A stretch of DNA of 36,046 bases from Rubrobacter sp. (GCA_016781735.1 JADDPT010000096.1:1-36046); one strand, 5' to 3'. Shown: positions 17,082 through 25,885, counted from the first letter of the stretch. Notes: generated by a model from the sequence alone, not told the origin. A program made the numbers and translations.

Positions 17082-18518
17082 CTACACCGTTAGGAGAGGC
17101 AAAGGCTCCTGGCGGTTCGCGGCGTCGTTCCAGTGCAGCAGGTGGGCTATAGGCTCGCCGGTCTCGGGGTCCATCGTCACCTGAACGAAAGAGAACCGCT
17201 CGCGAGCGCCGAGTAGCTCGAAGGCGTTGGGGACGACGGGAGTCCATGTGCCCGTGTTGAGGTAGCGCGGGTACGCACCATCGAGAACGAGCGGGTATTG
17301 CTCGGCGTTATGGGTGTGACCAAACACATACACCGGCACCTCCTTGCCTTCCTTCCTCAGTATTCGATGTATGGAGAGAGCCGCCCTGTGGAGATAGCCG
17401 AGCGGGTGAGCAGCTGGCCGAAGCACTCCTCGCTCACGCCACACCAGGCCCGCCAGTCCAGCGGCAAGCAGTAGAAAAGAGCTGATGCTGCTGCGTAGGC
17501 GATTCAGCGCGGCCCAGAGGGTGACGAAGGCACCCGCCAGGGGAACGAGCGGCAGGAGCGGCTCGAGGAGGAGGGAGCGCAGCAGGCGCGTCCTGCTCCT
17601 CATGGCAGGCACGGCAGCCAGCGAGTCTATCGCCACGAGAGTTCGGTGGCTCAAACCAACGACCTCCGCGTGAGCGCGAAGGTGCTCCTCGCGGTACGCC
17701 CTGCACCGCGCCTCGGTCTCTGCGACGGGTACGTCTCCAACGCGCGTCCACACGTTGAACAGGAAGCGGAAGTACTTTCCCAGGAGCATGATTGCGAGTA
17801 CGGGATGCACCCGAAACGACCACAGCAGGTAGCGGTTCACGGGCCGGATGTTATCGGCAAAGGGGTCCATGCTCTCGATCCGGTTGAAAAGATAGGTTAC
17901 GAAGTACGAGCCGAGCGGCAGGTCTATAACGTCGACATCGTCGTCGACGTACGGGGTGAGCAGGGTCGCAAAAGAGTTTGCGTGCTCGTACTGCTGCCCG
18001 TGCTCCGCGTACAGCACGCCGGGCACGTAGAGGATCCAGGGATGAAAGTTGATCCGTGCGGAAACCTCGGGCGTGCCGCACTTCTCGACCAGCAACTGCT
18101 TGAAATGCTCCTGAGTGCGTGGACGGATCATCTCGATGTCGTGGTTGCCCACGACTATGTCTACGTTGAAGCCCTGCGCCGCGAACTCTCCGAGGGCCTG
18201 GAAGAACTCCGCGTGCCCGGCTACCACCCTCTCCAGCTTGGCGATCGTGGCAGCTTCGGACACGTCGGGCCCCGGCCCGTCCTTACGCGCTTCGGGTACG
18301 TCCACCTGCAGAAAGTCGAAGAAATCACCCAGGATAACGAGCCTCCAACGCCGGCCTTCTACCTCCGCGCGCTTCGACAGGTCCGCCAGGAAGCGCGCGA
18401 ATGCAGCGTCGTAAAAGAAGTCCTCGTTGCGATTGTATGCCCCGGTCCGCGGGTCGTATCCCGCGGAGAGGTGAAGGTCGCTCACTATGACGATGTCGTT
18501 ACTGCCGCTCTTGGACAT
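17082..18518 (-). CDS. Metallophosphoesterase with membrane-segment insertion
   Basis: A 478-residue calcineurin-like phosphoesterase. The two-metal site is visible: Asp14 and His16 (SDLHLS), Asp65 (GDFFDF), Asn125/His126 (GNHD), His173 (AEHGQQYE) and the late GHTH motif (FGHTHNAEQYP). Between the last two lies an insertion with two hydrophobic stretches (LLPLVPLAGAFVTLWAAL and SISSFLLLAAGLAGLVW), so the enzyme is probably membrane-bound. The start is ATG at 18518 with GAGGAGA 11 nt upstream. A TTG at 18578 overlapping the yihY stop is an alternative. The substrate is unknown; UDP-diacylglucosamine hydrolase-like or nucleotidase activity are possibilities only. Confidence 0.82.
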   Translation of the reverse strand: MSKSGSNDIVIVSDLHLSAGYDPRTGAYNRNEDFFYDAAFARFLADLSKRAEVEGRRWRLVILGDFFDFLQVDVPEARKDGPGPDVSEAATIAKLERVVAGHAEFFQALGEFAAQGFNVDIVVGNHDIEMIRPRTQEHFKQLLVEKCGTPEVSARINFHPWILYVPGVLYAEHGQQYEHANSFATLLTPYVDDDVDVIDLPLGSYFVTYLFNRIESMDPFADNIRPVNRYLLWSFRVHPVLAIMLLGKYFRFLFNVWTRVGDVPVAETEARCRAYREEHLRAHAEVVGLSHRTLVAIDSLAAVPAMRSRTRLLRSLLLEPLLPLVPLAGAFVTLWAALNRLRSSISSFLLLAAGLAGLVWRERGVLRPAAHPLGYLHRAALSIHRILRKEGKEVPVYVFGHTHNAEQYPLVLDGAYPRYLNTGTWTPVVPNAFELLGARERFSFVQVTMDPETGEPIAHLLHWNDAANRQEPLPLLTV

Positions 18519-18574
18519 GCCGCTGTCGATCTCCTCGCTCCGCGGCCCGATGCTAGCACCGTCGGACAGGGGTG

Positions 18575-19483
18575 TCAACGCCGGGAACTCTCGCTGCTCG
18601 TCACAGCCGCATCATTGGCCAACTTCTCCGTGAGCACCGGTTCCTCACCGGACGCCTCACTCCCCCGTCCTCGGCAGTACGCCGCGGAAATTTCTGCGCC
18701 GAACAGGAAGATGGCGGCGGTGATGTAGGCCCAGAACAGCACCACTGCAATGGACGCTAGCGAGCCGTACACCTCGTCGTACCTGCTGCCGAAGGTGCTG
18801 ATGTACGCCTGAAACGCTTCCTGGCTGACCTGGAACAGCACCGTGGCGACTACGGCTCCCGGCAAGGCATCGCGCCACTGCACTCGTCTGCGCGGCATGT
18901 AACGGTAGAAGAGCAACACGATGGCGAACCCTGCCCCCTTGGCCGCAACCTCCTCGATGAAGTTGGGCCAGCCCTCCTCCGGAGACGCCGACCTCGATAG
19001 GAGCGAGGACCAGAGTGAGGCAGCATTCGCCTTATACAGCATGGTAACGGAGACGACGGCCACGGAGAGCGCGACCAGAAAGACCTCGATCAGGAGTCGA
19101 GTCTTCATCTTGTAGTTATGCTTCACGTCCCAGGCATCGTTCATGGCGCGCGTCGTGTGCGCGAAGATGCGAGTCCCGGACCAAAGCAGGGCAACGATCG
19201 ATATGCCTGCCGCCGATCCGCCAGCCTCGATCGCGCCGCGGAGCGCGTTCTCGATGAGCTTCTCACCTAGGGGCACATACTCCCCTATGACCTGCACTAA
19301 CCGACCGGGAGCCTCCTCCGGATCGAGGACGGCCCGGCTCACGAAGACGGAGAGTAGGAGCAACGGAAAGCCGGAGAAGAGCACGTAGAATGCGAGGCTG
19401 GCAGCGAGAAGGGTACAGTGGTCCTTGAAGAATCCGCGCACCGCCGACTCCAGCACCCGCGCAGCCGCGAGCAACCAGCTCAT
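18575..19483 (-). CDS. YihY/BrkB-family inner membrane protein
   Basis: A 302-residue protein with about six membrane segments. The family pattern is clear: LLAASLAFYVLFSGFPLLLL near 30, an RIFAHTTRAMNDAWDV motif after the second segment, and FWAYITAAIFLFGAEISAAY near the end. Earlier called ribonuclease BN, the family's role is unresolved; a transporter or envelope role is usually assumed. The start is ATG at 19483 with GGAGG 5 nt upstream; the open frame extends to 19684 but that part has no family sequence. The metallophosphoesterase gene follows within 56 bp and is probably cotranscribed. Confidence 0.87.
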   Translation of the reverse strand: MSWLLAAARVLESAVRGFFKDHCTLLAASLAFYVLFSGFPLLLLSVFVSRAVLDPEEAPGRLVQVIGEYVPLGEKLIENALRGAIEAGGSAAGISIVALLWSGTRIFAHTTRAMNDAWDVKHNYKMKTRLLIEVFLVALSVAVVSVTMLYKANAASLWSSLLSRSASPEEGWPNFIEEVAAKGAGFAIVLLFYRYMPRRRVQWRDALPGAVVATVLFQVSQEAFQAYISTFGSRYDEVYGSLASIAVVLFWAYITAAIFLFGAEISAAYCRGRGSEASGEEPVLTEKLANDAAVTSSESSRR

Positions 19484-19801
19484 CACACCTCCAGCCCTCG
19501 CAGTAACCCGATGGCGGAGCATACCATATAACGCCCAGGTGATCCCGGACGCTTCTTCTGATCCGGGCGCTTGATGCATCTTTCCCAGCCTGGTGCGTTC
19601 GTTGTCCCAAAGAGAGCGCCCCGGCGACACGAATGTCTCGCCGAGATATCGACGGCAAGAGGAACGCTGATGCGGCTCTGGCACTGTCCTGCCCGAGCCA
19701 ACAACGCTGACACAAGAACACCCTCCGCCGGGGCAAAGTAGCAGGTCGAGGTCACCGGGCCGGCGGGAGCGAGTCAGGGAGGGCGCGGCCGGGCCTGGCC
19801 G
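19484..19801. other. 318-bp intergenic region between znuB and yihY
   Basis: Both neighbours are on the minus strand. One imperfect stem (CCCGGA at 19544-19549 with TCCGGG at 19562-19567) is present. No T-run terminator and no credible gene were found; a 90-residue frame here lacks a ribosome site and any recognisable pattern. Confidence 0.45.
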
Positions 19802-20638
19802 TCAGATCTTCTCAGTGCGGCGACGATGGCTCCCTGCCCTGCGCCCCAGGGCCGCGGCCAGAAAACCAAGCACCGCCGCTAGCACAATTGTTCCCCCTGG
19901 CGCCAGGTCCAGTAGATAGGAACTGAGCAGGCCGCCCAGCACCGATACTACGCCGAAGGCGACCGCGTATATCATAGTCTGCCGAAAGCTGCGGGCCAAC
20001 TGGAGGCTCGCGGCGACCGGGATGACGAGCATCCCCGCGACCAGCAATATCCCCACTACTCGAAGGGCCGCCACGACAGTTACCGCAGCCAGCACGACTA
20101 CGAGGTAGTTCAGCGCACCCACCGGTAGCCCCGACACCCGGGCCAGGTCCTCGTCGTAGGCGAGCGCGAACAACTCCCCTCTAACCAGCATCAGGACTGC
20201 CAGCACCGCCGCGCCAGTCACACTAATCACCAGCAGGTCGAGCGAGGTGACCGTGAGGATGCTGCCGAACAGGTACCCGAAGAGGTTAGCGCTCATCCGC
20301 CGAGAGAGGCTGGTCAGCACGACTCCGAGCGCGATCCCCGAGTAAAACACAATTGCTAATGCCAGGTCCCCATACTCTCTACGCCATGACCGCAGCCGCT
20401 CGATGCCCACGGCTCCAAGCACTGCGAACACCGCGGCGCCCAGCAGCGGGTAGATTCCGAGGAGCCAGGCGCCCGCGACGCCGGCAAATGAGGCGTGACC
20501 CAGCCCGTCCCCAACCAGTGAGAGCCGCCTCAGCACCAGGTACACGCCGACGGCGGGACACACCACTCCGACCACCAGGCCGGCGAGTATCGCGCGCTGC
20601 ATGTAGCCCTGCCCGATCGCTTCGATGAGGCTCTCCAA
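19802..20638 (-). CDS. znuB: Zinc/manganese ABC transporter permease (ZnuB family)
   Basis: A 278-residue permease of the ABC-3 family with about eight membrane segments. Typical sequence includes VYLVLRRLSLVGDGLGHASFAGVA near 33-55 (coupling region) and VVGILLVAGMLVIPVAASLQLARSF near 190-215. It forms the channel of a high-affinity divalent-metal importer with the upstream ATPase and binding protein. It begins 5 bp after the znuC stop. Zinc rather than manganese is favoured by the linked Fur-family regulator and operators, which is inference. Confidence 0.9.
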   Translation of the reverse strand: MESLIEAIGQGYMQRAILAGLVVGVVCPAVGVYLVLRRLSLVGDGLGHASFAGVAGAWLLGIYPLLGAAVFAVLGAVGIERLRSWRREYGDLALAIVFYSGIALGVVLTSLSRRMSANLFGYLFGSILTVTSLDLLVISVTGAAVLAVLMLVRGELFALAYDEDLARVSGLPVGALNYLVVVLAAVTVVAALRVVGILLVAGMLVIPVAASLQLARSFRQTMIYAVAFGVVSVLGGLLSSYLLDLAPGGTIVLAAVLGFLAAALGRRAGSHRRRTEKI

Positions 20639-20643
20639 CCCTC

Positions 20644-21411
20644 TTACCTCCCTCCGTGATCGTGGTGGTCAGCCGCGAGAGCCGCCTCCACCAGCTGGCG
20701 CTGGATGTCGTGCTGGTCGCCCAGCTCCTCGCGTGTTCCAAAGAACACCAACTCCCGGTTCAGGAGCACGACCTTGCTGAAGTAGCGCCGGAGCGTCTCG
20801 AAGTCGTGCGACACGTACACGACCGCGAGCCCGCGTTCCTCGACCAATTTCCGCAGGAGCTCGAGCAGCTCCAGCTTTGCAACCGCGTCCACGCCTGCCG
20901 CCGGCTCGTCGAGGAGGAGCAGCTCGGGCTCGCCGGCGAGCGCGCGCGCCACCATCACGCGCTGGTGCTGGCCTCCCGAGAGCTCTCCGATCAGGCGGTG
21001 GCGGAACGCGGACATCCCGACGGACTGGAGCGCGTGCTCCACCGCGCGCCGATCAGCCTGATTGGATCTATGGAACAGGCCCCTACGACCAGCGCGACTG
21101 GTTGACACTACCTCCGCGACGGTAGCGGGAAAGCCTGTCCTCGACGCCGTGGCCTGGGGCACGTAGCCGATCCTGTGCCGGTCCCGCACTCGGTCAATAG
21201 GCATGCCGAATAGGCGCACCTCGCCAGATGTGGGACGCAGCAGCCCCACGGCGAGCTGCATGAGGGTCGATTTGCCCGACCCGTTCGGGCCTATCAGCCC
21301 GACGAACTCTCCCCGATTGACCGACAGGCTCACGTCCTCGACCACAGGCTCCCCCCCGTAGCTGTAGGAGACCCGGTCGATCTCGAGGACCAGATGGTCG
21401 CTCACCGGCAT
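20644..21411 (-). CDS. znuC: Zinc ABC transporter ATP-binding protein (ZnuC family)
   Basis: A 255-residue ABC ATPase. Walker A is GPNGSGKST, the signature is LSGGQHQRV, Walker B is LLLLDEPAAGVD and the switch His is in YVSHDF. It powers metal import with ZnuB. The C-terminus ends in HHDHGGR, a small His cluster. Its ATG lies inside the last codons of znuA (10-bp overlap), so translation is probably coupled. Confidence 0.92.
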   Translation of the reverse strand: MPVSDHLVLEIDRVSYSYGGEPVVEDVSLSVNRGEFVGLIGPNGSGKSTLMQLAVGLLRPTSGEVRLFGMPIDRVRDRHRIGYVPQATASRTGFPATVAEVVSTSRAGRRGLFHRSNQADRRAVEHALQSVGMSAFRHRLIGELSGGQHQRVMVARALAGEPELLLLDEPAAGVDAVAKLELLELLRKLVEERGLAVVYVSHDFETLRRYFSKVVLLNRELVFFGTREELGDQHDIQRQLVEAALAADHHDHGGR

Positions 21412-22391
21412 CCAAGCCCGGCCCGGAGGTTAGCGAGGTTCTGTCGCATCAGGTCCGGGTAGTCCTTCCCCTCGGATTGCTCCTCGGGTGTCAGCCCCTC
21501 GATCGGGTTGAGCACCATGGTTCTTGCGCCTACCTCATTAGCAATGGTCTCGGCGACCCTGGGGTCCACAAGCGTCTCGAAGTAGATCACCTCTACGTCG
21601 TGCTCCCGAGCGAAGCGCACGATCTCCTGGAGCCGCCTGGGTGACGGCTCGGCCTCCGGGGACAGCCCGCTTATGGGAACCTGATCTAACCCGTAGCGCT
21701 CGGTCAGATACCCGAACGCGGCGTGGCTGGTCACCATCTCCTTCCGGCGGCAGCGCTCCAGCCCCCGCTTGAACTCCCGGTCCAGCGCCTCCAATTCACC
21801 TTGGTACGCTTGGGCGTTCGCCTCGTACACCCTCCGTCCGCCTGGGTCGATCCGAACGAGCTCGTCGCGTACCTTCGTCACGATCTCCCGCATCCGCACA
21901 GGATCGAGCCAGACGTGCGGGTCCTGCGAGTGCTCCTCGCTTTCCCCCTCAGCCTCGTGCTCGTCCTCCTGTCCCTCCAGCAGTTTCATCCCGCTGGCAA
22001 CGTCCAGCGTCCTCAGGTCAGGAGACTGGACCGTGTCCAGCGCGCGCTCGATGCCCGGCTGAAAGCCCGCCCCTACGTACACCACGAGGCTTGCCTCCCT
22101 CAGGCGGTCAATCTCGCTTGGCGATAGCTCCAGGTCGTGGGGCTCGGAGCCCGCCGTCACCAGGTTGGACGCCGCCACCTGGTCGCCACCTACCCGACTC
22201 ACCGCCTCGTAGAGGGGATAGAAGCTGGCCAGCACTCTCACCTGGGAGGCAGCACGCTGCTCCCCCGATCCGCCCGACGTCGGCGTCAGGCGGGAGGTCG
22301 CATTGTCGGAATCCGATCCGCAAGCGGCGAACGTCGCGGCAAGAAGCACGATCAAGACTGATAGGGACAAGATGCGTCCGAGCGGAGCCAA
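21402..22391 (-). CDS. znuA: Zinc-binding lipoprotein (ZnuA family)
   Basis: A 329-residue cluster A-I substrate-binding protein. The lipobox Cys24 ends a hydrophobic signal (LLAATFAAC), so it should be lipid-anchored outside the membrane. Metal ligands align as His85 (GSEPHD), His159 (QDPHVWLDP), His223 (TSHAAFGYL) and an acidic residue near 272-276 (FETLVD). A short acidic His-containing loop (about 140-156) precedes the second ligand, a mark of zinc rather than manganese carriers. The start is TTG at 22391 with GGGAGGG about 9 nt upstream. It begins 2 bp after the zur stop. Confidence 0.92.
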   Translation of the reverse strand: MAPLGRILSLSVLIVLLAATFAACGSDSDNATSRLTPTSGGSGEQRAASQVRVLASFYPLYEAVSRVGGDQVAASNLVTAGSEPHDLELSPSEIDRLREASLVVYVGAGFQPGIERALDTVQSPDLRTLDVASGMKLLEGQEDEHEAEGESEEHSQDPHVWLDPVRMREIVTKVRDELVRIDPGGRRVYEANAQAYQGELEALDREFKRGLERCRRKEMVTSHAAFGYLTERYGLDQVPISGLSPEAEPSPRRLQEIVRFAREHDVEVIYFETLVDPRVAETIANEVGARTMVLNPIEGLTPEEQSEGKDYPDLMRQNLANLRAGLGCR

Positions 22392-22393
22392 GG

Positions 22394-22861
22394 CTACAGT
22401 CCCTCCCTAATGTCCCCGGCGCCTGCCGGGCGAGGGGAGGCGTCCGTAGCACATGGGGCACAGACGCCGGAAAGCTCCAGGGCGTGTGACCGGAGGGTGA
22501 ACCCGGAGTCCTCGACGGCGGCCGCCAGCGCCCACTCCAGCGCTCCACTCTCCACCTCACCGATAGCTCCGCAAGAGGAGCAGACGACGTGGTGATGGTG
22601 ATGTGGGTCGCAGAGCAGGTACCCCTCCTGACCGCCAGGCAGGCGAACGCGCTCCAGCGCCCCCAGCCCTATCAGCAGGTCAAGTGTGCGGAAGAGTGTC
22701 GCCCTGCCGACCTCGGGCGCCCTCTCACCGAGATCCTCCAGCAGCTCGGCCGCGGTGAACACTCCCTCTCGCCCGGCAAGCAGCGAGACTATGTGTCCCC
22801 GGGATGTTGTTGACTTGTAGCCCGCGCTGGCCAGTAGCGCCCGCAACTGATCTTCCTGCAC
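22394..22861 (-). CDS. zur: Fur-family zinc uptake regulator (Zur-like)
   Basis: A 155-residue Fur-fold repressor. A winged helix (about 1-80) contains ATLFRTLDLLIGLGAL. The dimer domain has a DPHHHHHVVC run (His87-91) and structural-zinc cysteines Cys94/Cys97 (CSSC) and Cys134/Cys137 (CAPC). The family uses a metal corepressor to bind palindromic operators. Its place as first gene of zur-znuACB, and operators in its own promoter, support zinc-dependent autoregulation. Fur or PerR identity is less likely from context. GTG start at 22861. Confidence 0.9.
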   Translation of the reverse strand: MQEDQLRALLASAGYKSTTSRGHIVSLLAGREGVFTAAELLEDLGERAPEVGRATLFRTLDLLIGLGALERVRLPGGQEGYLLCDPHHHHHVVCSSCGAIGEVESGALEWALAAAVEDSGFTLRSHALELSGVCAPCATDASPRPAGAGDIREGL

Positions 22862-22878
22862 GCCCGTCCCTCTCCAAC

Positions 22879-22892
22879 TGATACCAATGTCA
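22879..22892. promoter_or_regulatory. Candidate Zur operator 2 (covers +1)
   Basis: On the minus strand TGACATTGGTATCA shares 12 of 14 bases with operator 1. Centres are 23 bp apart, about two helical turns, so two dimers could sit on the same face. It lies at the predicted transcription start. Confidence 0.6.
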
Positions 22893-22900
22893 TTTCAGGA

Positions 22901-22929
22901 ATGATACCAGTATCAATCAGAGGTGTAAA
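22901..22929 (-). promoter_or_regulatory. Sigma-70 promoter of zur-znuACB
   Basis: On the minus strand, -35 TTTACA (22929-22924), a 17-nt spacer and -10 TATCAT (22906-22901), with a TGG extension before the -10. Both hexamers differ from consensus by one base. The start of transcription would fall near 22894, about 33 nt before the zur GTG. Confidence 0.75.
22902..22915. promoter_or_regulatory. Candidate Zur operator 1 (covers the -10)
   Basis: On the minus strand TGATACTGGTATCA, with perfect 6-bp half-sites TGATAC/GTATCA. It has the general shape of Fur-family boxes and covers most of the -10, so bound repressor would block RNA polymerase. Confidence 0.7.
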
Positions 22930-23045
22930 GGGGGTGTGGCAACGTAGTCATACAATCTAGTGCGGCGCTCGCTCTTCCATGCGGCATTGCGGATGACAAG
23001 CACAAGGGACGGGCGCGGCTGGGATACGAACAGCGCCGTGCCGAG

Positions 23046-24065
23046 CTAGCTTTCCGGCTTTCCGCCCGCCCTCGTGCCGAGCGCGGCCGCTGCGGCGACC
23101 GTGCCCAGCAGCGCCGTGCGCCGCGCCTTGGGATGGGTCTCCAGCCAGTTGTACAGGCTCCTGCGGAGCGCCCAGCGGCTGAAGTCACCCTCGCTCGTGT
23201 CGTACTCCTCGATGGGTACGTACAGGTTGTCCGGCGCGTCCTCAGACTTTGGCTCCGTCGTCTTCTGCCCCCTGAAACCTACTCGCGACATCACTGCGTC
23301 CATGAACCGGGGCGACATGCGTTGCGTGGAGAGGATGCCCTTGCCGGAGCCGCCTGCGATGATATCGCGAGTAGGGTGCTCGGCGGCGTAGAGGATGACG
23401 TTGGCGACGGTGCCCGGCTGGTAGATGGGCGGCGCGCCGACGGGCTTGACGCCTATCTTCGTGCGGGCGGTGCTGAAGAGCGGCGTGTTGATCGTGGCGG
23501 GCATAACCTGGGTCACGCTGATCGGCACCCCCTCATGCCGGAGCTCCACCCGCAAGGTTTCGAGGAAGCCATCAATTCCGTGCTTCGAAGAGGCGTACGC
23601 GCTGTGGTAGGGGAAGGACCGCTTCGCCTCGACGGAAGAGATGTGGATCAGTGCACCCCGCCCCTCTCGCCTCAGGTGAGGCAGTGCAGCCATAGCCCCG
23701 TATGCCTGACCCACGAGGTTGACGTTGATAACGTGCTTGAACTCCTCAGGAGTGGTGTCCTCGAAGAGCGCGTAGAGCAGCACGGCGGCAGCGTGTACCC
23801 AGGTGTCAAGCCTCCCGTACTCCTGCACTGCGCGGTCGGCGACCGCCTTCACCTGGGCGAAGTCGGTCACATCGGCGACCACCGACACCGCCTCACCGCC
23901 GTCGCGCCGTATCTCTTCGACGAGGGTTCGCAGACCCTGCTCGCCACGAGCCGACACAACCACCTTTGCGCCTCGCTTGGCGAATCGCAGCGCGGTCTCA
24001 CGCCCGATGCCGCTCGAGGCGCCGCATACGACGACTACCTGTTCCTTTATTGGCTTGAGTTTCAC
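23046..24065 (-). CDS. Short-chain dehydrogenase/reductase with hydrophobic C-terminal tail
   Basis: A 339-residue SDR. The NAD(P) motif is GASSGIGRE (15-23). An AAAV strand end near 92-95 and catalytic Ser144, Tyr157 and Lys161 (YASSK) follow. The classical domain ends near 250; the extra 90 residues finish with a hydrophobic stretch near 315-332 that could anchor it in the membrane. The substrate is unknown. The start is GTG at 24065 with AAGGAG 7 nt upstream. recQ lies upstream on the same strand, 75 bp away, with a short stem-loop (24116-24131) between them. Confidence 0.87.
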   Translation of the reverse strand: MKLKPIKEQVVVVCGASSGIGRETALRFAKRGAKVVVSARGEQGLRTLVEEIRRDGGEAVSVVADVTDFAQVKAVADRAVQEYGRLDTWVHAAAVLLYALFEDTTPEEFKHVINVNLVGQAYGAMAALPHLRREGRGALIHISSVEAKRSFPYHSAYASSKHGIDGFLETLRVELRHEGVPISVTQVMPATINTPLFSTARTKIGVKPVGAPPIYQPGTVANVILYAAEHPTRDIIAGGSGKGILSTQRMSPRFMDAVMSRVGFRGQKTTEPKSEDAPDNLYVPIEEYDTSEGDFSRWALRRSLYNWLETHPKARRTALLGTVAAAAALGTRAGGKPES

Positions 24066-24140
24066 TTTGTCGCTCCTTCTTGTTCCCCTATCTCACGAGC
24101 GTCGGAGGCACCGAGAGTGGTGAAAGCCACTTGCCGCCCA

Positions 24141-25829
24141 TCACTCAGACTTCGGTTTCAGCAGCCCTTGCGCCAGTACCAGATCAAGCGAGAGCGTCTT
24201 GTACCCGGCCCCCTCAAACAGCACTGTGATTCGGTCGTCCTCCAGCCGCTGCACCACGCCAGCCCCCAGTGCGTCGTGCACCACCTCGTCACCCATGGAG
24301 TAGGGCGAGTCGACCGCTACCTCTGCTTTCGCGGTGTCGTGTGGCTCGGCTCGCCTCAGCACATCGTTATCACACATGTCGCACCGTCCGGCCTCGTATT
24401 CCTGGCCGAAGTAGTTGAGGATGTACTCTCGTCGGCACCGGTCGAGTTCGGCGTAGGCGCGCATCATTTCGACCCGGCTGCGCTCGTACGCCCGCCGGTG
24501 CTCCTCCTGATCGAGCGATACCTGCTCGGGGTCAAAGTCGGGCACCAGCATGCGGATGTGCCCATCCTCCTCGCGAGCGATTCCGTCGCGCTCCAGGACC
24601 GTCAATACTCGCGCCAAATCACCCTTACTCAACCCGGTGGTCTCGTCAAGCTCCTGCAACGATATTCGTCGCTTCGCACGCAGGCTCGCGCGAGCACCCT
24701 CGATGTCTTCGCGCGTGAGCTTCCCGCTGCCCGAGAAGAACGCAGCCCTGCCGAGGTCTTTTGGCCTGTAGATAATGACGCATCGGGCGAAGTCACCGTC
24801 CCGCCCAGCCCGTCCCGCCTCCTGGTAGTAGGCCTCCAAGTTCGCCGGGATGTCATGGTGGATCACGAAGCGGACATCCGGCTTGTCCACGCCCATTCCA
24901 AAGGCGTTCGTCGCCGCTATAACGCGTAGCTCCCCGTTCATGAACGCTTCCTGCACGCGGTCGCGATCCGACTTCTTGCGCTGCCCGTGGTAGTAGTCCG
25001 CCGCGATTCCCTGCTCCTGCAGCCAGGTGGCCGTCTCCTCTGCCGCCTTGGTGGTTGCCGTGTACACGATGCCGCTACCCTGCACGGCCTGGTGCAGGCG
25101 TTTCTCCAGATCCTCGGCGTCCTCGGCGGGATCACCAAACAGCAAGTTCTCCAGAACCCGGCGCTTGTCCGTCTCCTCCTCCACGCGCCTCACCTCGAGG
25201 TAGAGGTTGGGGCGGTCGGTGCCGTGCACGAAGATAGCGGGGTCTCGCATTCCCAGCCGCTCGATCACCTCGCGCCGCACCCACGGCGTGGCGGTGGCTG
25301 TCAGGGCCAAAATGGTCGGGCTGCCGAGCCGGGCGGCGGCGCTGCCAAGCGAGAGGTACGCCGGGCGAAAATCGTGGCCCCACTCTGAGATGGAGTGAGC
25401 CTCGTCCACGACGAAGAGCGAGACCTCCAGATCCCGCATCTCGGCCATGAACTCCTCGTTGCCGAAGCGCTCGGGGGTGACGTAGAGGAGCTTCGCCTCG
25501 GCGTCTTCCACCTCTCGAAGCTCCTGTTCCGCCTGCCTCTCGGACTGGGTGCTGTTGATGAAGCCGGCCTCCACGCCCCGGCTCTCGACGGACTCCACCT
25601 GGTCCTTCATGAGCGCAATGAGCGGCGAGACCACAATTGTAACGCCAGGCAGGAGTTGCGCCACTACCTGGTAGATGAGCGACTTACCGGCGCCTGTCGG
25701 CATGACCACGAGTGCGTCGCGGCCCTCCAGCAACCCACGGACCACCCTCTCCTGGCCAGGGCGGAAAGAGTCGTGACCGAAGCGTCGAAGCTCGGCCTCG
25801 AGGTTCAGACGCGATATCGTTGTTGTCAT
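24141..25829 (-). CDS. recQ: RecQ-family DNA helicase with C-terminal Tudor-like domain
   Basis: A 562-residue superfamily 2 helicase that unwinds DNA 3' to 5' in repair. Helicase motifs: MPTGAGKS (43-50), DEAHSISEWGHDFRP (142-156), LTATAT, and FGMGVDKPDVRFVIHH plus QEAGRAGRDG in domain 2. The zinc region has Cys465, Cys483 and Cys486, but the fourth ligand position is Asp489 (CDMCDND). No HRDC domain follows; instead residues about 510-555 (GDEVVHDALGAGVV...VLFEGAGYKTL) resemble the Tudor-like/DUF3553 end of PcrA/UvrD. The ATG at 25829 has AGGAGG 3-4 nt upstream, rather close. Confidence 0.92.
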   Translation of the reverse strand: MTTTISRLNLEAELRRFGHDSFRPGQERVVRGLLEGRDALVVMPTGAGKSLIYQVVAQLLPGVTIVVSPLIALMKDQVESVESRGVEAGFINSTQSERQAEQELREVEDAEAKLLYVTPERFGNEEFMAEMRDLEVSLFVVDEAHSISEWGHDFRPAYLSLGSAAARLGSPTILALTATATPWVRREVIERLGMRDPAIFVHGTDRPNLYLEVRRVEEETDKRRVLENLLFGDPAEDAEDLEKRLHQAVQGSGIVYTATTKAAEETATWLQEQGIAADYYHGQRKKSDRDRVQEAFMNGELRVIAATNAFGMGVDKPDVRFVIHHDIPANLEAYYQEAGRAGRDGDFARCVIIYRPKDLGRAAFFSGSGKLTREDIEGARASLRAKRRISLQELDETTGLSKGDLARVLTVLERDGIAREEDGHIRMLVPDFDPEQVSLDQEEHRRAYERSRVEMMRAYAELDRCRREYILNYFGQEYEAGRCDMCDNDVLRRAEPHDTAKAEVAVDSPYSMGDEVVHDALGAGVVQRLEDDRITVLFEGAGYKTLSLDLVLAQGLLKPKSE

Positions 25830-25885
25830 GCGCCTCCTGGTACTGCAGCAACACGTGAGCGCCGTGTCATCAGCTATGTGAGCAT

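Noticed and set aside
17646-18728. A 360-residue plus-strand frame
   Set aside because: It is antisense to the metallophosphoesterase, whose five metal motifs are intact.
19483-19755. A 90-residue gene upstream of yihY
   Set aside because: It has no ribosome site, no domain pattern, and its frame runs into the yihY leader.
23133-24929. A 598-residue plus-strand open frame
   Set aside because: It is antisense to the SDR and recQ genes, both of which show complete catalytic motifs. High GC on the third codon position makes long antisense frames common here.
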